Below, piece by piece: positions 1 through 11,191 of a DNA stretch of 64,000 bases. The translations under genes were made by a program, and so were the position numbers. The stretch's first letter is position 1. The number at the start of each line of letters is the position of its first letter. The notes under the pieces were generated by a model. The model searched no databases, was not told the origin of the DNA, and was given only the letters and a program-made list of their open reading frames with translations. The stretch is from Smallanthus sonchifolius. Taxonomy: Eukaryota; Streptophyta; Magnoliopsida; Asterales; Asteraceae. The stretch is from the NCBI GenBank assembly GCA_023525975.1, contig CM042027.1, forward strand, positions 12,295,001-12,359,000, written 5' to 3'.

Positions 1-829
1 ACATAATACCGAGAAGGAAGAAGGAGAAGCACCATAGCAACAACAACGATTAGATCGTGATTAACAAGAACGAACACCGTGGTTTGGAGGGCTTGAGTGG
101 AATCGAAGCTTATTGCTCTGAAACCATCTTTAAGAGTCATATGATGAATAATCTCTTGTGCGTATTATTCGTAGAGCAACATATAAATGCATCGACATAT
201 ACAAGGAGTTATGACTAAGGAGCCCATCAACCTAACCACCATAAACAATAAACCGCCTAGCAACATACGAGAATCTGCCACTAATACAATGATATGGCAT
301 ACTAATATACAATCAATAGCTCATCAATAACATATATAAAATACATTTCTAACAATAATGATCTTACATGAAATAGTTAAGTGGATCATGTGGTATTTGA
401 ATGGTATAATTAAAATTAGTCTAGGATATCGCAACAATGATACGAGTGCTAGGGTGATTTGCCATATAAAGTAGGATTATATTACCCATCTAATTATATG
501 AGTATCATTTACATGCGACATTTTTACCATGTTTAGGTATTGTGTCATTTGGAAGGCCACACTTCAACCTATATAGTGTTGAACAAATTGAATACATGTG
601 TACGAATAAAAGTGTAAAGTAGTATATGCCATCACCTGGTTTGGTAGATAGACCTAGTCTAAAGTTATGTAAACCAAGTTTGTTTTGTGACCCTAGAGCG
701 CGTCTAATTTAACAAAGAATCAAGTCAATCTAGAGAACATAAAGCACCCATAGGTTGAATTCCGTTCGAGTTCTCTTGGAAGGTGGAGAATTCTCTATTT
801 AGAAGATAGATCACTATGAAGAGACCTAT
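1..829. other. intergenic, possible decayed copia flank
   Basis: No gene is visible. On the minus strand, 126-115 reads TGGTTTCAGAGC, one mismatch from the initiator-Met-tRNA primer-binding site usual in plant Ty1/copia elements (TGGTATCAGAGC). This suggests that the bases above about 130 are the end of a minus-oriented LTR and those below 115 an internal leader. No second LTR or target duplication can be seen, so this is only a suggestion. Confidence 0.35.
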
Positions 830-1184
830 CACTACTAGAAAACATGTATTTTTCCGACTTGTTGCCAACATAAAAAATTTCCCACAAGTTAGCGACTACT
901 TTTCAGCAAAACAAAAACAAAAGGTAACCATAAGATTTGCTACAATAAATTTATTAAATAAGTTAACTTATTTATTTAAAATAATCGTCGGAACATTGTT
1001 GGAAATTACCGACCAAAGGCTTTTGTCGGTGATTCGTCGAAAAGTTAGTCAGGACTTTGTAAAACATTTTCTACGGAGGTTTTTCCAACAAACACTTTTT
1101 TGTCAGAAACTTGTCGTTAACGGCCAATTCCGACAAATTTCCTATAGAATCTGTTGTCGTAAAATTTTCAGTTTTTTGGTAGTG
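830..1184. mobile_element. CACTA-type MITE, complete
   Basis: The element starts CACTACTAGAAAA and ends TTTTTTGGTAGTG, giving CACTA-type inverted ends, and is flanked on both sides by TAT, the 3-bp target duplication expected for CACTA elements. The 355-bp interior is non-coding and made of repeated TTGTCGG/CCGACAA-type motifs resembling subterminal transposase-binding repeats. Related ends occur near 5900, 6639 and 29160. An apparent reading frame across it is not a gene. Confidence 0.75.
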
Positions 1185-1287
1185 TATTGACGAAGATATT
1201 ACCCTGAGAAATGAAATCGGTCAAAGACAAAATACAACATTGATGGGCGTTGTGCAGATATGCGAAGCTTAATAAGTACAACACGAT

Positions 1288-1450
1288 AAAGGGAATATTA
1301 TTCATCAAGGTTACATAGTTTGTTATTTCCACAATTTCTATTGTTGATTTGAATCACGTGTAACTACTTAAAACCCTAACAAAATTAAATATTAAAAACT
1401 CACTCATAATATATGGAACATAAAATAACCTTGATGAATAATATTCCCTT
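1288..1450. repeat. 25-bp perfect inverted repeat
   Basis: The arm at 1289-1313 (core GGGAATATTATTCATCAAGG) is the exact reverse complement of 1426-1450, separated by about 112 bp. It could fold into a long hairpin or be the remnant ends of a small fold-back transposon. No clear target duplication was found. The rest of 1185-1790 holds nothing recognisable. Confidence 0.6.
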
Positions 1451-1789
1451 ACCGATATGCTACGATGACGCTAGATTCTTGTACAGCTTACATGTCAATC
1501 TGAATTGAAACCAACGTGAGTTTGTTTCCTAGTAGACAAATGTATAAAATAATGCTAACTTTTATTCTAATTATCACCCGTGGTGGTGTGCTTTAGGAAC
1601 TACCAGGATTTTGTTTCTTAGAAACCACCAGTATTTTGTTTCTTAGCCGAGATACAACGTATTTACGGTGATCTAGGGTACATAAATTACTCTAAGGTTG
1701 TGCTCGTGATTTAAGGAATTTATTATGAAATGGAGAAATTTAAACCGTATAATTTGTATTTGATGGATTAAATGGATGATGGCATGTTA

Positions 1790-2325
1790 AATATTTAGAA
1801 AATCACCAAAGTGTATATTTTAACCAACTTTTATACCAAAAAATATATATATTGAGTTTTAACCTACTAAAAAATAAACATATCCAAAAGATACTAATAA
1901 AAAAACGTCAACTAAGCTTAGCCAGCTAAGGAGCCTAGATTTCAGTCGGTACAAAAAAACATTGAAAAATACAATGTGGTCCACTGAGAATCAATCAAAA
2001 CAAATTAATAAAAAAAACGTCACATAGCATGCAAGCTAGATTTCACTCTGCAGCTAGGCTAGATTCAGCGTGGAAGCTAGATTTATGCTGGCATTTTTTT
2101 AACACGTGGTCTGTCTTAATTGGTTTTTTGATAGGCCTCGTTGTATTTTCTACGTTTTTTGTGTAGGCTTAGCTATTGTGGCATTTTCTAATTCACTGAT
2201 TTTGAATATGTTTATTTTAGGGCTAGCTAAAAGTAAATATACATTTTGGCAAACTATTTTATTAAAAGGTATATTTTGGTGATTTTCACTAAATATTTGT
2301 ACTAACTTGCTTAAAACCATGTATA
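1790..2325. mobile_element. long-inverted-repeat MITE
   Basis: The left part (about 1790-1890) and the right part (about 2208-2325) are imperfect inverted copies of each other over roughly 100 bp; shared blocks include AAAATCACCAAA and AAATAAACATAT. The centre is non-coding. Long terminal inverted repeats suggest a MULE-like or fold-back non-autonomous DNA transposon. The ends and target duplication were not resolved. Confidence 0.45.
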
Positions 2326-2336
2326 ATCTACTCACA

Positions 2337-2710
2337 TCTATACTAATAAATAAAGGTTTAAAGTAGACATTTGTCACTTTTCATGTCTTCTCACATTGAT
2401 TTTTCCGTCTCTCTCTCCTAATAAATACACATTTATCTTATTAAATAATAATGATATTATAAATATATTATTAAAAAATAATAGTAATTATATTAAATAA
2501 GAATATATAATAGGAAATCAGAATATATAATAGGAAATCAAAATATAACTAATTAAATAAAAATACTAATTTGTTATATACACACACATTTCCACTTGAT
2601 ATATCTCGAGACGATCATAATAATCTGACAAGTTATGACGTATTTACAAATTTATAAGTTTTATATTTTTTAATATACAATCTCGTGTAATACACGAAAT
2701 TCTAACCTAG
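2337..2710 (+). mobile_element. non-autonomous Helitron
   Basis: It begins TCTATACTAATAAATAAAGG after an A and ends TCTAACCTAG before a T. The end is preceded by a short hairpin (TCGTGT-AAT-ACACGA). A 5' TC, a 3' hairpin followed by CTAG (CTRR) and insertion between A and T are the standard Helitron signature. There is no coding capacity in 374 bp. Related copies lie at 34179-34874 and 39849-40270. Confidence 0.7.
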
Positions 2711-3360
2711 TTATATATATAACAAACAAAGTCACTATGCATTGTTAATTTTGCTAATTAACCTAGAACTAGTTTTTTTAACCCTCGATTCGCGGCCGGA
2801 GTTTGGTCGTTTTTCTCCTGTGCCACATGGTTGGTCGTTATCGGTTCTACTGGCCGAAACGCACATCACATCCACTGTTTCATTTTTGTATTTTATAATT
2901 TTAATAAAATGAAAAAAAATTACTGGTTCGGGTCGTGAAAAACCATAAAAACAAATACGGGTTTCGATAATACCATTACCGACAATGATGTTGTTCGCTC
3001 ATAATAGGTTATGCTCGTCACGGTACCACAACGGTTACGTCACTCGATATAGACAACGATATAAAAAAACTTGATTTTGAATACAACTCTGTTTAAAAAA
3101 AATTATATCGGAACGTTGACAAAAATACAAAAAACAGCCGCGTTCTCCGTATTCTGAAAAAAAATTAACGAACAAAAGTTATTAAAGAAAAACAAAATTA
3201 ATAAAAAATGAAACGGGTTAAAAACATATATTATATATAGTATAAGGGTTGAAAATTAAAATATAAAAAAAAATATGTGTCAAAATATGAAAGGCATAGG
3301 CACTATTCACATACGTTCCTATTTAAACTCAGTTTATAATGGACAATTTTGAATTTTTTT
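2711..3360. other. intergenic, no feature seen
   Basis: AT-rich sequence with no supportable ORF, RNA gene or intact repeat end. Confidence 0.5.
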
Positions 3361-3834
3361 CTCAAAAACAAACAAAGATCCAAGTCAACTATCCTAAAAT
3401 GAGCATGGATTTTCATCGAGATACTACCTAAACTTGGCGACTTCGTCGGGTTCACGTGGCTTCGTCTTTTAACTTACACGTGTCATTTTCGATGGAAAAT
3501 TTTAAAAGCTCGATAAAATCGCCAAAACATGTTTTCGCCGAGTTTTTTTCATAACTAGGCGTTTCGCCGAGTTTTGTTCATTAACTAGGCGTTTCACCGG
3601 GGATTTGTTCATGACTAGGAGAAAACGTCGGGATTTGTTCATAACTAGGCGAAAACGCCTATAATGCAATCTAGGCAAAACGCCGAGTTTTGGACGTATT
3701 TCGGCGAAAAATGACACGTGTACGTTAAAGGGCCAAGATATGTGACATCAGCAAAGTCGTCGAGTTTTGGTAGTATCTTGGCGAAAAAAGATATTTATTT
3801 TGAGCAGTTGACTTTTCTTTGTTTATTTTTGGAA
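3361..3834. mobile_element. fold-back element with palindromic minisatellite core
   Basis: The outer ~130 bp on each side are imperfect inverted repeats: AAACAAAGATCCAAGTCAACT on the left against AGTTGACTTTTCTTTGTTTA on the right, and both inner arms contain ACACGTGT next to ATGACA or its complement. The centre (3520-3700) is a short tandem array with unit roughly ACTAGGCG-TTTCGCCGAGTTTTGTTCATA, about five copies, in which GGCG/CGCC form mini-palindromes. No coding capacity is seen; a frame across it on the minus strand is a by-product of the tandem repeat. Confidence 0.55.
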
Positions 3835-4152
3835 AACCAATAATAAAAATGTTTCTTCCGGGAATTTTCCCTATTAAGTACCATACGGTCGTTATGATTT
3901 TTATATAAACTAACTTAGATATTCAAAAATTGCCAACGTAAAAGAAACTATTTTAGCCACTTATATTTTATCTAAGAACCAATAACAGAAAATAAAAAAG
4001 ATTTTAAAAAGCATAGTGCTTAGCTTTTTAAGTGGAAATATAATTGGTCTATCCTTGACAGTCAATTTGTATCAAAATTGAATAATGGTAGTTGGCGATT
4101 AAAGTAGTAACCAATTTCATTAACTAGTGAAGCAGAACTTTTGGGCTAAGTC
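3835..4152. other. upstream region of FAD2-like gene 1
   Basis: AT-rich, with no repeat ends or ORF. It presumably contains the distal promoter of the downstream desaturase gene. Confidence 0.4.
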
Positions 4153-4165
4153 TTGACTATAAATA
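4153..4165 (+). promoter_or_regulatory. W-box and TATA box of FAD2-like gene 1
   Basis: TTGACT (4153-4158, a W-box type WRKY core) overlaps the start of TATAAATA (4158-4165). Transcription would start about 30 bp downstream, giving a leader of about 180 nt before the ATG at 4371. TTTATATATTTGCAG (ending 4345) is a convincing 3' splice site just upstream of the ATG, as is typical of the FAD2 leader intron. The best donor is GAG|GTCTCT near 4231, giving an intron of about 113 nt. Confidence 0.55.
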
Positions 4166-4370
4166 TGTAGCATGAAGAACCTCAATGAGCATCACCAACA
4201 GAAGAGAACTCGCACCTCACTTCTCTTTGAGGTCTCTACCTCTTTCTTCCTTAAGCTTTAAGTTCTTGCATTTCATTCTCTCTTTTAATTTCTCTATACT
4301 TTTGGTATACATATATCTTATATCATTACTTTTTATATATTTGCAGGATATCAGATATACATCTAACAAC

Positions 4371-5504
4371 ATGGGCGCGGGTGGTCGGATGTCGGATCCA
4401 TCGGAAGGCAAAAATATTCTGGAACGAGTCCCGGTTGATCCACCATTCTCGCTAAGTGATCTAAAGAAAGCAATCCCTGCACATTGCTTCGAGCGATCTG
4501 TCATCCGTTCATCTTACTATGTTGTTCATGACCTCATTGTAGCCTATGTTTTCTACTTCCTAGCCAACACATATATTCCTCTTCTCCCAACTCCTCTGGC
4601 TTACTTAGCATGGCCAGTTTACTGGTTTTGTCAAGCTAGCATCCTCACTGGCCTATGGGTCATTGGTCATGAATGTGGTCACCATGCCTTTAGTGAGTAC
4701 CAGTGGATTGATGACACTGTCGGCTTCATCCTCCACTCTGCTCTCCTCACCCCTTATTTCTCATGGAAATACAGTCATCGAAATCACCATGCCAACACAA
4801 ATTCACTTGATAACGATGAAGTTTACATCCCTAAACGCAAGTCCAAAATTAAGATATACTCAAAGATTCTCAACAACCCACCTGGTAGAGTGTTCACTTT
4901 GGTTTTCAGGTTGACCCTCGGATTTCCTTTATACCTCTTCACAAATGTTTCTGGCAAGAAATACGGGAGGTTCGCCAACCACTTCGATCCATTAAGCCCG
5001 ATTTTCACCGAGCGTGAACGGATTCAGGTTCTTTTATCGGATCTTGGTCTTCTTGCGGTTCTTTACGCAATTAAACTTCTTGTAGCCGCAAAGGGGATTG
5101 TTTGGGTAACATGCATGTATGGAGTTCCCGTGCTAGGCGTAAGTGTGTTTTTCGTTCTGATCACATATTTGCACCACACCCATCTCTCGTTACCTCATTA
5201 TGATTCAACCGAATGGAACTGGATCAAGGGGGCCTTATCGACAATCGATAGGGACTTCGGGTTCCTGAATAGGGTTTTACATGACGTTACACACACTCAC
5301 GTCTTGCATCATTTGATCTCGTACATTCCACATTATCATGCAAAGGAGGCAAGGGATGCAATCAATCCAATCTTGGGTGAGTATTATAAGATCGATAGAA
5401 CCCCGATTTTCAAGGCGATGTGGAGAGAGGCCAAGGAGTGCATCTACATTGAGCCAGATGAAGATAGCGAACACAAAGGTGTATACTGGTATCATAAACT
5501 GTAA
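4371..5504 (+). CDS. FAD2-family divergent desaturase (acetylenase-like), gene 1
   Basis: Membrane-bound di-iron fatty-acid desaturase of the FAD2 family, 377 aa and apparently intact. FAD2 enzymes act in the ER on acyl groups of phosphatidylcholine. The three histidine boxes are HECGHH (100-105), HRNHH (136-140) and HVLHH (310-314). The glycine before box 1 (VIGHECGHH), the HRNHHANT context and SYIPHYHAKEARDAI after box 3 resemble Asteraceae delta-12 acetylenases of the Crepis CREP1 type rather than housekeeping FAD2, which has AHECGHH, HRRHHSNT and HVAHH. The C-terminus WYHKL fits the aromatic-rich ER-retrieval signal of FAD2. Hydrophobic segments lie around 51-96, 118-131 and 225-270. The ATG at 4371 is chosen because it aligns with MGAGG starts in the family and follows a leader splice site; an in-frame upstream extension lacks family similarity. 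AATAAA at 5569 is a likely poly(A) signal. The exact reaction (desaturation, acetylenation, conjugation or hydroxylation) cannot be read from sequence alone. Confidence 0.9.
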   Translation: MGAGGRMSDPSEGKNILERVPVDPPFSLSDLKKAIPAHCFERSVIRSSYYVVHDLIVAYVFYFLANTYIPLLPTPLAYLAWPVYWFCQASILTGLWVIGHECGHHAFSEYQWIDDTVGFILHSALLTPYFSWKYSHRNHHANTNSLDNDEVYIPKRKSKIKIYSKILNNPPGRVFTLVFRLTLGFPLYLFTNVSGKKYGRFANHFDPLSPIFTERERIQVLLSDLGLLAVLYAIKLLVAAKGIVWVTCMYGVPVLGVSVFFVLITYLHHTHLSLPHYDSTEWNWIKGALSTIDRDFGFLNRVLHDVTHTHVLHHLISYIPHYHAKEARDAINPILGEYYKIDRTPIFKAMWREAKECIYIEPDEDSEHKGVYWYHKL

Positions 5505-5899
5505 GCAGTGAACGGTGGTGATCACTGTGCAATTGTAAGCTTAAAGAGTCCAGCTTTGTTTACAGTATAATAAATTATCCTGAAATGTTATGTTATGGCA
5601 TTTAAGTGAATTTCTGCTGTGTAATATTCTCCAAAAGTATTCCTATAATATCTAATTTTATGTAATATTACAATTACAAGTCGCAGCAATATTTTTTTTT
5701 GGCAAATTTTTTTAACATGATGCTAGAAAAAAAGGGAAAATTACAAGAGGTTAATTAGTGAATAAATTCTACCAGTAATTACTCAAATTAGGACACAACT
5801 AATGAGAAAAAGAATTGTAAAAAAAACAAAATAAACTAGTACTTCGCACACATGACCTGCGAGTATGGAACTGAAAAAGAGCAAACATGGTCGAACACA

Positions 5900-6200
5900 C
5901 ACTACTAGAAAAAAGTTCGTTTCCTACCAAAAATTTCCGACGTAAAGATTATGTTGGAAATTGCGACACATTTGCGACTAAATAGTGACGAATACGAAAA
6001 CCCTAGTGTTCGTCGCAAATGTGTTGGAAGTTGCGATGCATTTGCGACAAAAACAACAATAATAACGTTTTTTGTCGCAGATGTGTCGCAAAAACATTAT
6101 TAATTCCGCAAACGTTATTAGAAAACACTTTTTAAAATAATTATAATACTTATTAATGATTTTGTCACAAATGTGTCAGAAATTTCCAACAAAAGTGTTT
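5900..6200. repeat. CACTA-type MITE, 3' end unclear
   Basis: CACTACTAGAAAAAAG at 5900 matches the end of the complete MITE at 830-1184, and the interior has TTGCGACACATTTGCGAC-type motifs. The other end was not found. A copy of the same segment, including this MITE, lies at about 29160-29700 as part of the gene-cluster duplication. Confidence 0.5.
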
Positions 6201-7277
6201 TTTAATTATTAAAAGGTGGTTTAATTTTATTATTTTATTAATTTTAATTTTAAAAATATTTTTTTTTATTTTAAACATATAAACATAATTATTTATATTA
6301 TCGTGATTATTATATATAAACATAATTATTTATATTATTGTGATTATTGTATATAAACATAATTATTTATATTATTGTGATTATTAGTAGTAGTACACAA
6401 CACAAACTGTGAATTAAAACCATGGTGTCTTATTTCAATCTAAAAGTGGTTTTGAGTAGTGTCTAATTTTTATTTACCCTTGAGACTGACAAAAAATATT
6501 TTATAAACCAAAAGATCTTTCACGTTAGGGCAGTAGCCAGTGAGTTAGAATTAGAGAAGAATACTAATTAATGTCGTTACAAAGATAATTAGATAAAACC
6601 TAATGTGCATAATAACTAGTTTTAGGGTCGATCCAACACACTACTAGAAAACATATATATTTTCTACAAAAGTTTTCGACAAGTTACCGACAAAAGAAAT
6701 TTCCCACAAGTTAACAACAACTTTCCGACAAATCAAAAAATCAAAAAAGTAACCATAAGAGTTCCTACAAATTTCCGACAAATTTATTAAATAAGTTAAC
6801 TCATTTTTTTAATATAATCGTCGGAATATTGTCGGAAACTACCGGCGAAAGACTTTTGTCGCTAATTCGTCGGAAAATTAGAATGGACTTTGTCGGAAAA
6901 ATAACATTTCATACGGGGTCCACCTTGCAGGTGTTTGAAGCCGTTCGGAATTCCTAACGTGGGATGAACCGGATAAGGACTCCATCGCGGTGTCTTGTCT
7001 GCTTCTTCCGTCCGCCTCCAACCAGACTGCGCGATGGAGTTAAATGGATTCTAGTTCTTCATAAAAAAAATATTGTATCACTAGAAATGATAATATTAGT
7101 CTTATAAGTTATACATGTAAAGTTGTAAATCAAAGTTTTAAAATGTAATCTTGATTTACTATAATATGAACTAGATCAAAGAAGCATTGAAGACTTGTAT
7201 CTGTTCAATTCATATAGAGTATAACTTGTTCATAAAAAAATATTGTATCACTAGAAATGAGAATATTAGTCTTATAC
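6201..7277. other. gene 1 downstream flank, duplicated block
   Basis: Non-coding. A second CACTACTAGAAAA end begins at 6639 and runs to about 6908, apparently truncated. The block at 6915-7080 (CCACCTTGCAGGTGTTTGAA onward) is repeated at 30137-30310. The stretch ATATTGTATCACTAGAAATG at 7068 and 7240 is a local tandem repeat into which the outer LTR element inserted. Parts of 6290-6390 are a tandem repeat of TATAAACATAATTATTTATA. Confidence 0.6.
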
Positions 7278-8132
7278 TGCTGGAAATTTAGTGAAAATGA
7301 GTTTTTTATTAACTTTGATGAATGAGATTTCGATCCTCAAGTTTAGTGGTTGAATTAGAAATTTTGAAACTTGGTGATTCAATTGGGATCTTGTTGCATA
7401 TTTTTAGTAAATATGTAACAAATTTTGTCGTGAATCATTTAGAGACTTTTTGGTTTCTCTCTAAATTAAATGTGTGATTATTACTTTTAAATTGGTGTAA
7501 TGACTAATTTTAATATGTACCTTTTTTGTTCATCACTTAATTCAATGTTTGAAGTTTTGATCTCCATTTGTGAATAAAAAAAATGAACATGTTTATTTTT
7601 AGTAGAGGGAAAAATAGTAGTAAAATTCTCACACTTTAGAGAAATGAGAGAACATCTTGGTCTTACAAAGTTTTATAGAATTGAGAGTTGAGTTCTCTCT
7701 AATTTTCCACCATCTCATACTTCATCTTTTCTTACATTTTCTAAATACATAATTTACCCGGTGATAACTCGGGTGCGTGGACATCTCCGGCAGTACACGT
7801 ACTGTTCCGGTTGTTGTACCCTAGGAGACAGACGCGTTCATCTAACAGGAGGCGCGAAATCTGTTTTAAGGTACCCGTGTTGAACACGAATCCTCAACCA
7901 AAACCGTCAACGTTTTAGTGTGCTAATTGTGCAGCCAAGGAGCATAGTTGAACACTCAACGTAGTGAAGACTCAAATAAAGAATACTTCAAGAAAGCGTT
8001 CGTTCGTTTATATCTTTTTTCCATTCGGTTTTATGTATGGCAATGTACTATTTATTTCCCATAATTAACGAGAGTCTCGTTAATATTATTTTATTGTTAT
8101 TTTTTAAATAAAAAGTGACCCAGATTCCTACA
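7278..8132 (+). repeat. 5' LTR of outer element
   Basis: Starts TGCTGGAAATTTAG and ends ATTCCTACA. It matches 25175-26081 along its length but lacks about 50 bp present there (the segment around 25901-25955), which explains the length difference (855 against 907 bp). Confidence 0.8.
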
Positions 8133-8379
8133 ATCTTAAAACAGAATTTCGTGAGATTGTTGAAACAATCTTAAAACCTTTTATAAGGATTTTGGGTTCA
8201 CGAAATGATTTAAAAATAAAAATATTTTAGAGATTTTTGTATAATCTTATAAATATATATATATATTTTTTTTGAGAAATATAGCGTGTAGTACTTTTTG
8301 TTGTGTTTGGATTTATAAAGATTGGAGTACAATCTTAAATCATATACCGTGCTACAAAACGAATGGTTTGGTTCAACCG

Positions 8380-9075
8380 TTTGGTTTTAAAACGATTTTG
8401 TAATTGTTTAATTTTTTTTCTAACATGTGTGTTAGATCGGGTTCATTGGTAAAAACCATACGTTTCGTTTAAATTCTCTAACATTCGAGTTAGACCGGAT
8501 TTATTTTATAAACAATACGTTTTTTTAACGTTTCATTTTTTTATAACATGCGTGTTAGATAACGGTTTATGGTATAAACCAACAGTTTTAAATACGTTTT
8601 GTCCAAACGTATTATTTTCTAGCGAGCGTATTAGAAAAGATTTAATGTATAGACGTTTTTTTGTAAATGTTTAACAATCTAACATGCTTGTTAGAGAGAT
8701 GGTTTATGTTTTCTAAGCCATATTTTTTTAAACGATTTTTGTGATTGTTTATTACATGCGTATTAAAATCGGTTCATTGAGATAAACCACGAAGAAAAAA
8801 ATGATTTTTGTAATCGTTTATTTTCTAACAGTCGTGTTAGAACCGGTTTAATTTTGCATAAACGGAAGCTTTAAAACGGTTTTTGTAACCATTTACGTCT
8901 AACAATCGGGTTAGAAACGGTTTATTTTCTATAAACAAATAAAGCTTTAAAAACGATTTTTGTAATCGTTCATGTCTAACAATCATGTTGGAACCGGTTT
9001 ATTGTGTTAAACCTTACATTTTAAAGCTAGTTGAAATCGTTTTATTTTCTAACGACTGTGTTAGATATCGGTTTT
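8380..9075. repeat. degenerate array of three-hairpin units
   Basis: About ten diverged units of roughly 70-80 bp. Most contain, in order, three short inverted repeats: AACGAT-N5-ATCGTT type, TCTAAC-N6-GTTAGA type (for example TCTAACATGTGTGTTAGA) and GGTTTAT-N-ATAAACC type. The loop bases differ between units while the arms are largely kept or change together (GAT/ATC against GGT/ACC). It lies shortly downstream of the 5' LTR, in the transcript leader of the outer element. No ORF crosses it. Confidence 0.65.
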
Positions 9076-9853
9076 TTTTTTAATAAAACTATTTTGGAGT
9101 TTATGTTGTTGATTCTGTAATCAAAACGTAAATTAAATATAGTTTAATTTTTAAACAGTTGCAAAGCTAAGAAATATTTTGAAAGAATAAAACATGTGTT
9201 TTGTTTATAAATTGATTCGCTACTCGTGCGAGAAGTAACATGTATTGAACCATATAATAGTCTCGGGGAGACTATTTGGTGAAAAACAAATAACTGTTGT
9301 TATTAATAGTTCTAATTGTTCAAATATAACCACGTGCGAGTATGTTATTATATAAACAACTTTGTTGTTTTGTTTTGGTCGATTTTGTGACCATTCAAGT
9401 TTAGAGTTTTAGATGAAACGAGTAACTTGATGTGTGTGCATGGACTTTATGGAGGGAGTACCCCAAGACATGTTATAAGACGATATTATTGAGATGATTT
9501 CGGTTTGATGATTTTATCATTGATATATCCGTTTAAATTATTATTAATTAAAATGTTTTATATTTTATTGATTTTATTTCAAGTGTTTATATTTGTTTTG
9601 TGTTCAATATCTTCGGATAACAGATACATTTTAAACAAATAAATAAATCAATAATGTATGAAGGACGTAAAATATATATTTTATGAAAAAGGATGTTAAA
9701 CCATATGGATATTGTTTTAACGGATAGTGCAAGAAGTGATTTGCATACCTACAACTTGAAGAGTTGTTACCTTATCTAATGAGATACGACAAAATACATA
9801 AATATGATATATGTAATATACTTCATATGAATACCTCTGAGTGGTATATTAGT

Positions 9854-11038
9854 TGATAAGTGGCCAAAGTTTCATGTATTAAAAGGTGTAATATGTTATA
9901 TTTATGCAATTTGATATGTGGTATACAAAAGTTTTGTGTAGTCATGCATGTGCAGGTGTTGGAAGCTTAAAATGTGATCTTTGAAGATATTACGAGAGAG
10001 TCGGAAGAGACACGGAGAAAACGGGGCAAAATGCAGTTCCAGCGTAAGCCTACGCCACCAGCGTAGGCTTACGCCCTTACAGCGTAGGCCTACGCCTAAG
10101 TGATTTCTTCACAGCAGCTTCCAGTGTATCGGCGTAGGCCTACGCCCTCCCAGCGTAAGCCTACGCTGGTTACGTTTCAGACGCGGGGTTTGGGCGAAAC
10201 AGCCGAATTTCAAAGGTTATTTAGGTTTTTCTTCCACAAAATTCGAATCCATCTTTTACACCATTGTTCTTGGGCGATTTTGGAGTTCTTGGAGGCTAAA
10301 GAACACGATTCTAACATCCGATTGAAAGATTGAAGATGATTTCCACCACCATGAGCGGCTAATCCACCGGTAATCATTCCCGGGTGGATTGTTTGTAAGT
10401 TTTTAGGGTTTTATCATGTGCTAGCTTTGAGAAACAATTCTTGTAATCGTTTGGTTTGAAACACTTGAATCTTTGTGTTTAGTATGGTTATGAACTCACG
10501 GGAGTCGATAAATTCTTGCACCATTGACCCCGTTAGATAATAATTGCTATGAACTTTGATTTATGTTGAATCTATTGATTAATCTAATTCTATATTGCAT
10601 ACATTTGTCTCGATTTCATTCGTGAATATTGTTTTACACTATTTGCCGATGATGTATGAATGTTGATGTTCTTGGTTAGATTTGGTTAATTAGATTTGAA
10701 TAACCATTCGATTGTTTGAACTCAAATGTTGGTGTGATAATCCCTAATTATTTGTGAGCTTGAAACCCGGGTGTGATACCATTTTTAATTATTGTTTACA
10801 ACTTAAACCGTTTTGTTTGGTACTTGATTTGTTTGTTGAGTTTATAAAGTTTTCACTTAAATCATTGATTGTGTTTGGTCAGAAAGACCCGTTGTAACTT
10901 CATAATTTGCGTTGTTAATTGAAGTTGAGCACCGACCACAAACTCTTCGTGGTTCGACACCCTTCTTACCCTAACTAGTTTAAGGTGATTAGGACACTCT
11001 ATTTCTTTATCTTTGACCGGTCCCTTCGACACCGATCA
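9854..11038 (+). repeat. 5' LTR of Athila-like element 1
   Basis: Starts TGATAAGTGGCC and ends CACCGATCA (TG...CA), 1185 bp. Between 10039 and 10172 it holds five palindromic units built on GCGTA-N4-TACGC. It differs from the 3' LTR by roughly a dozen substitutions and one missing palindromic unit. The last 110 bp are well conserved with the LTR of the second element at 54490-54607, so this is probably the R/U5 side. Confidence 0.92.
10039..10172. repeat. palindrome cluster in 5' LTR (GCGTAGGCCTACGC)
   Basis: Five units related to the perfect palindrome GCGTAGGCCTACGC (also GCGTAAGCCTACGC and its complement). The same word recurs as six units in the 3' LTR (21570-21722) and as further diverged units before the third ORF (17573-17717). 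Confidence 0.85.
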
Positions 11039-11043
11039 AATTT

Positions 11044-11060
11044 TGGCGCCGTTGCCGGGG
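11044..11060 (+). other. primer-binding site, tRNA-Asp
   Basis: TGGCGCCGTTGCCGGGG lies five bases after the 5' LTR and is complementary to the 3' end of plant tRNA-Asp(GTC), including the CCA. This primer is used by many Athila/Tat-group elements. Confidence 0.85.
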
Positions 11061-11191
11061 AGTGTGTGCGCTTGGTGTTTTATTTTAGTTGACTCTTGTG
11101 ACTATTTGTTACTTGTTTTGTTTAGTTAATCTTCTTCTATTTTTGTGTTACGCGTGGTGTTTGTTTGTGTGTGCATGTGACAGATTAGTGC

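Noticed and set aside
816..1190. 124-codon open frame on the plus strand
   Set aside because: It lies wholly over a complete CACTA-type MITE with its TAT duplication; the residue pattern is repeat-derived.
4185..4370. In-frame N-terminal extension of FAD2-like gene 1
   Set aside because: It contains a splice acceptor and AT-rich leader sequence; family proteins begin at MGAGG or MGGGG.
10100..10333. 77-codon open frame, with a similar one at 21651
   Set aside because: Both are the same place in the two LTRs and read through the palindrome cluster; no coding signature.
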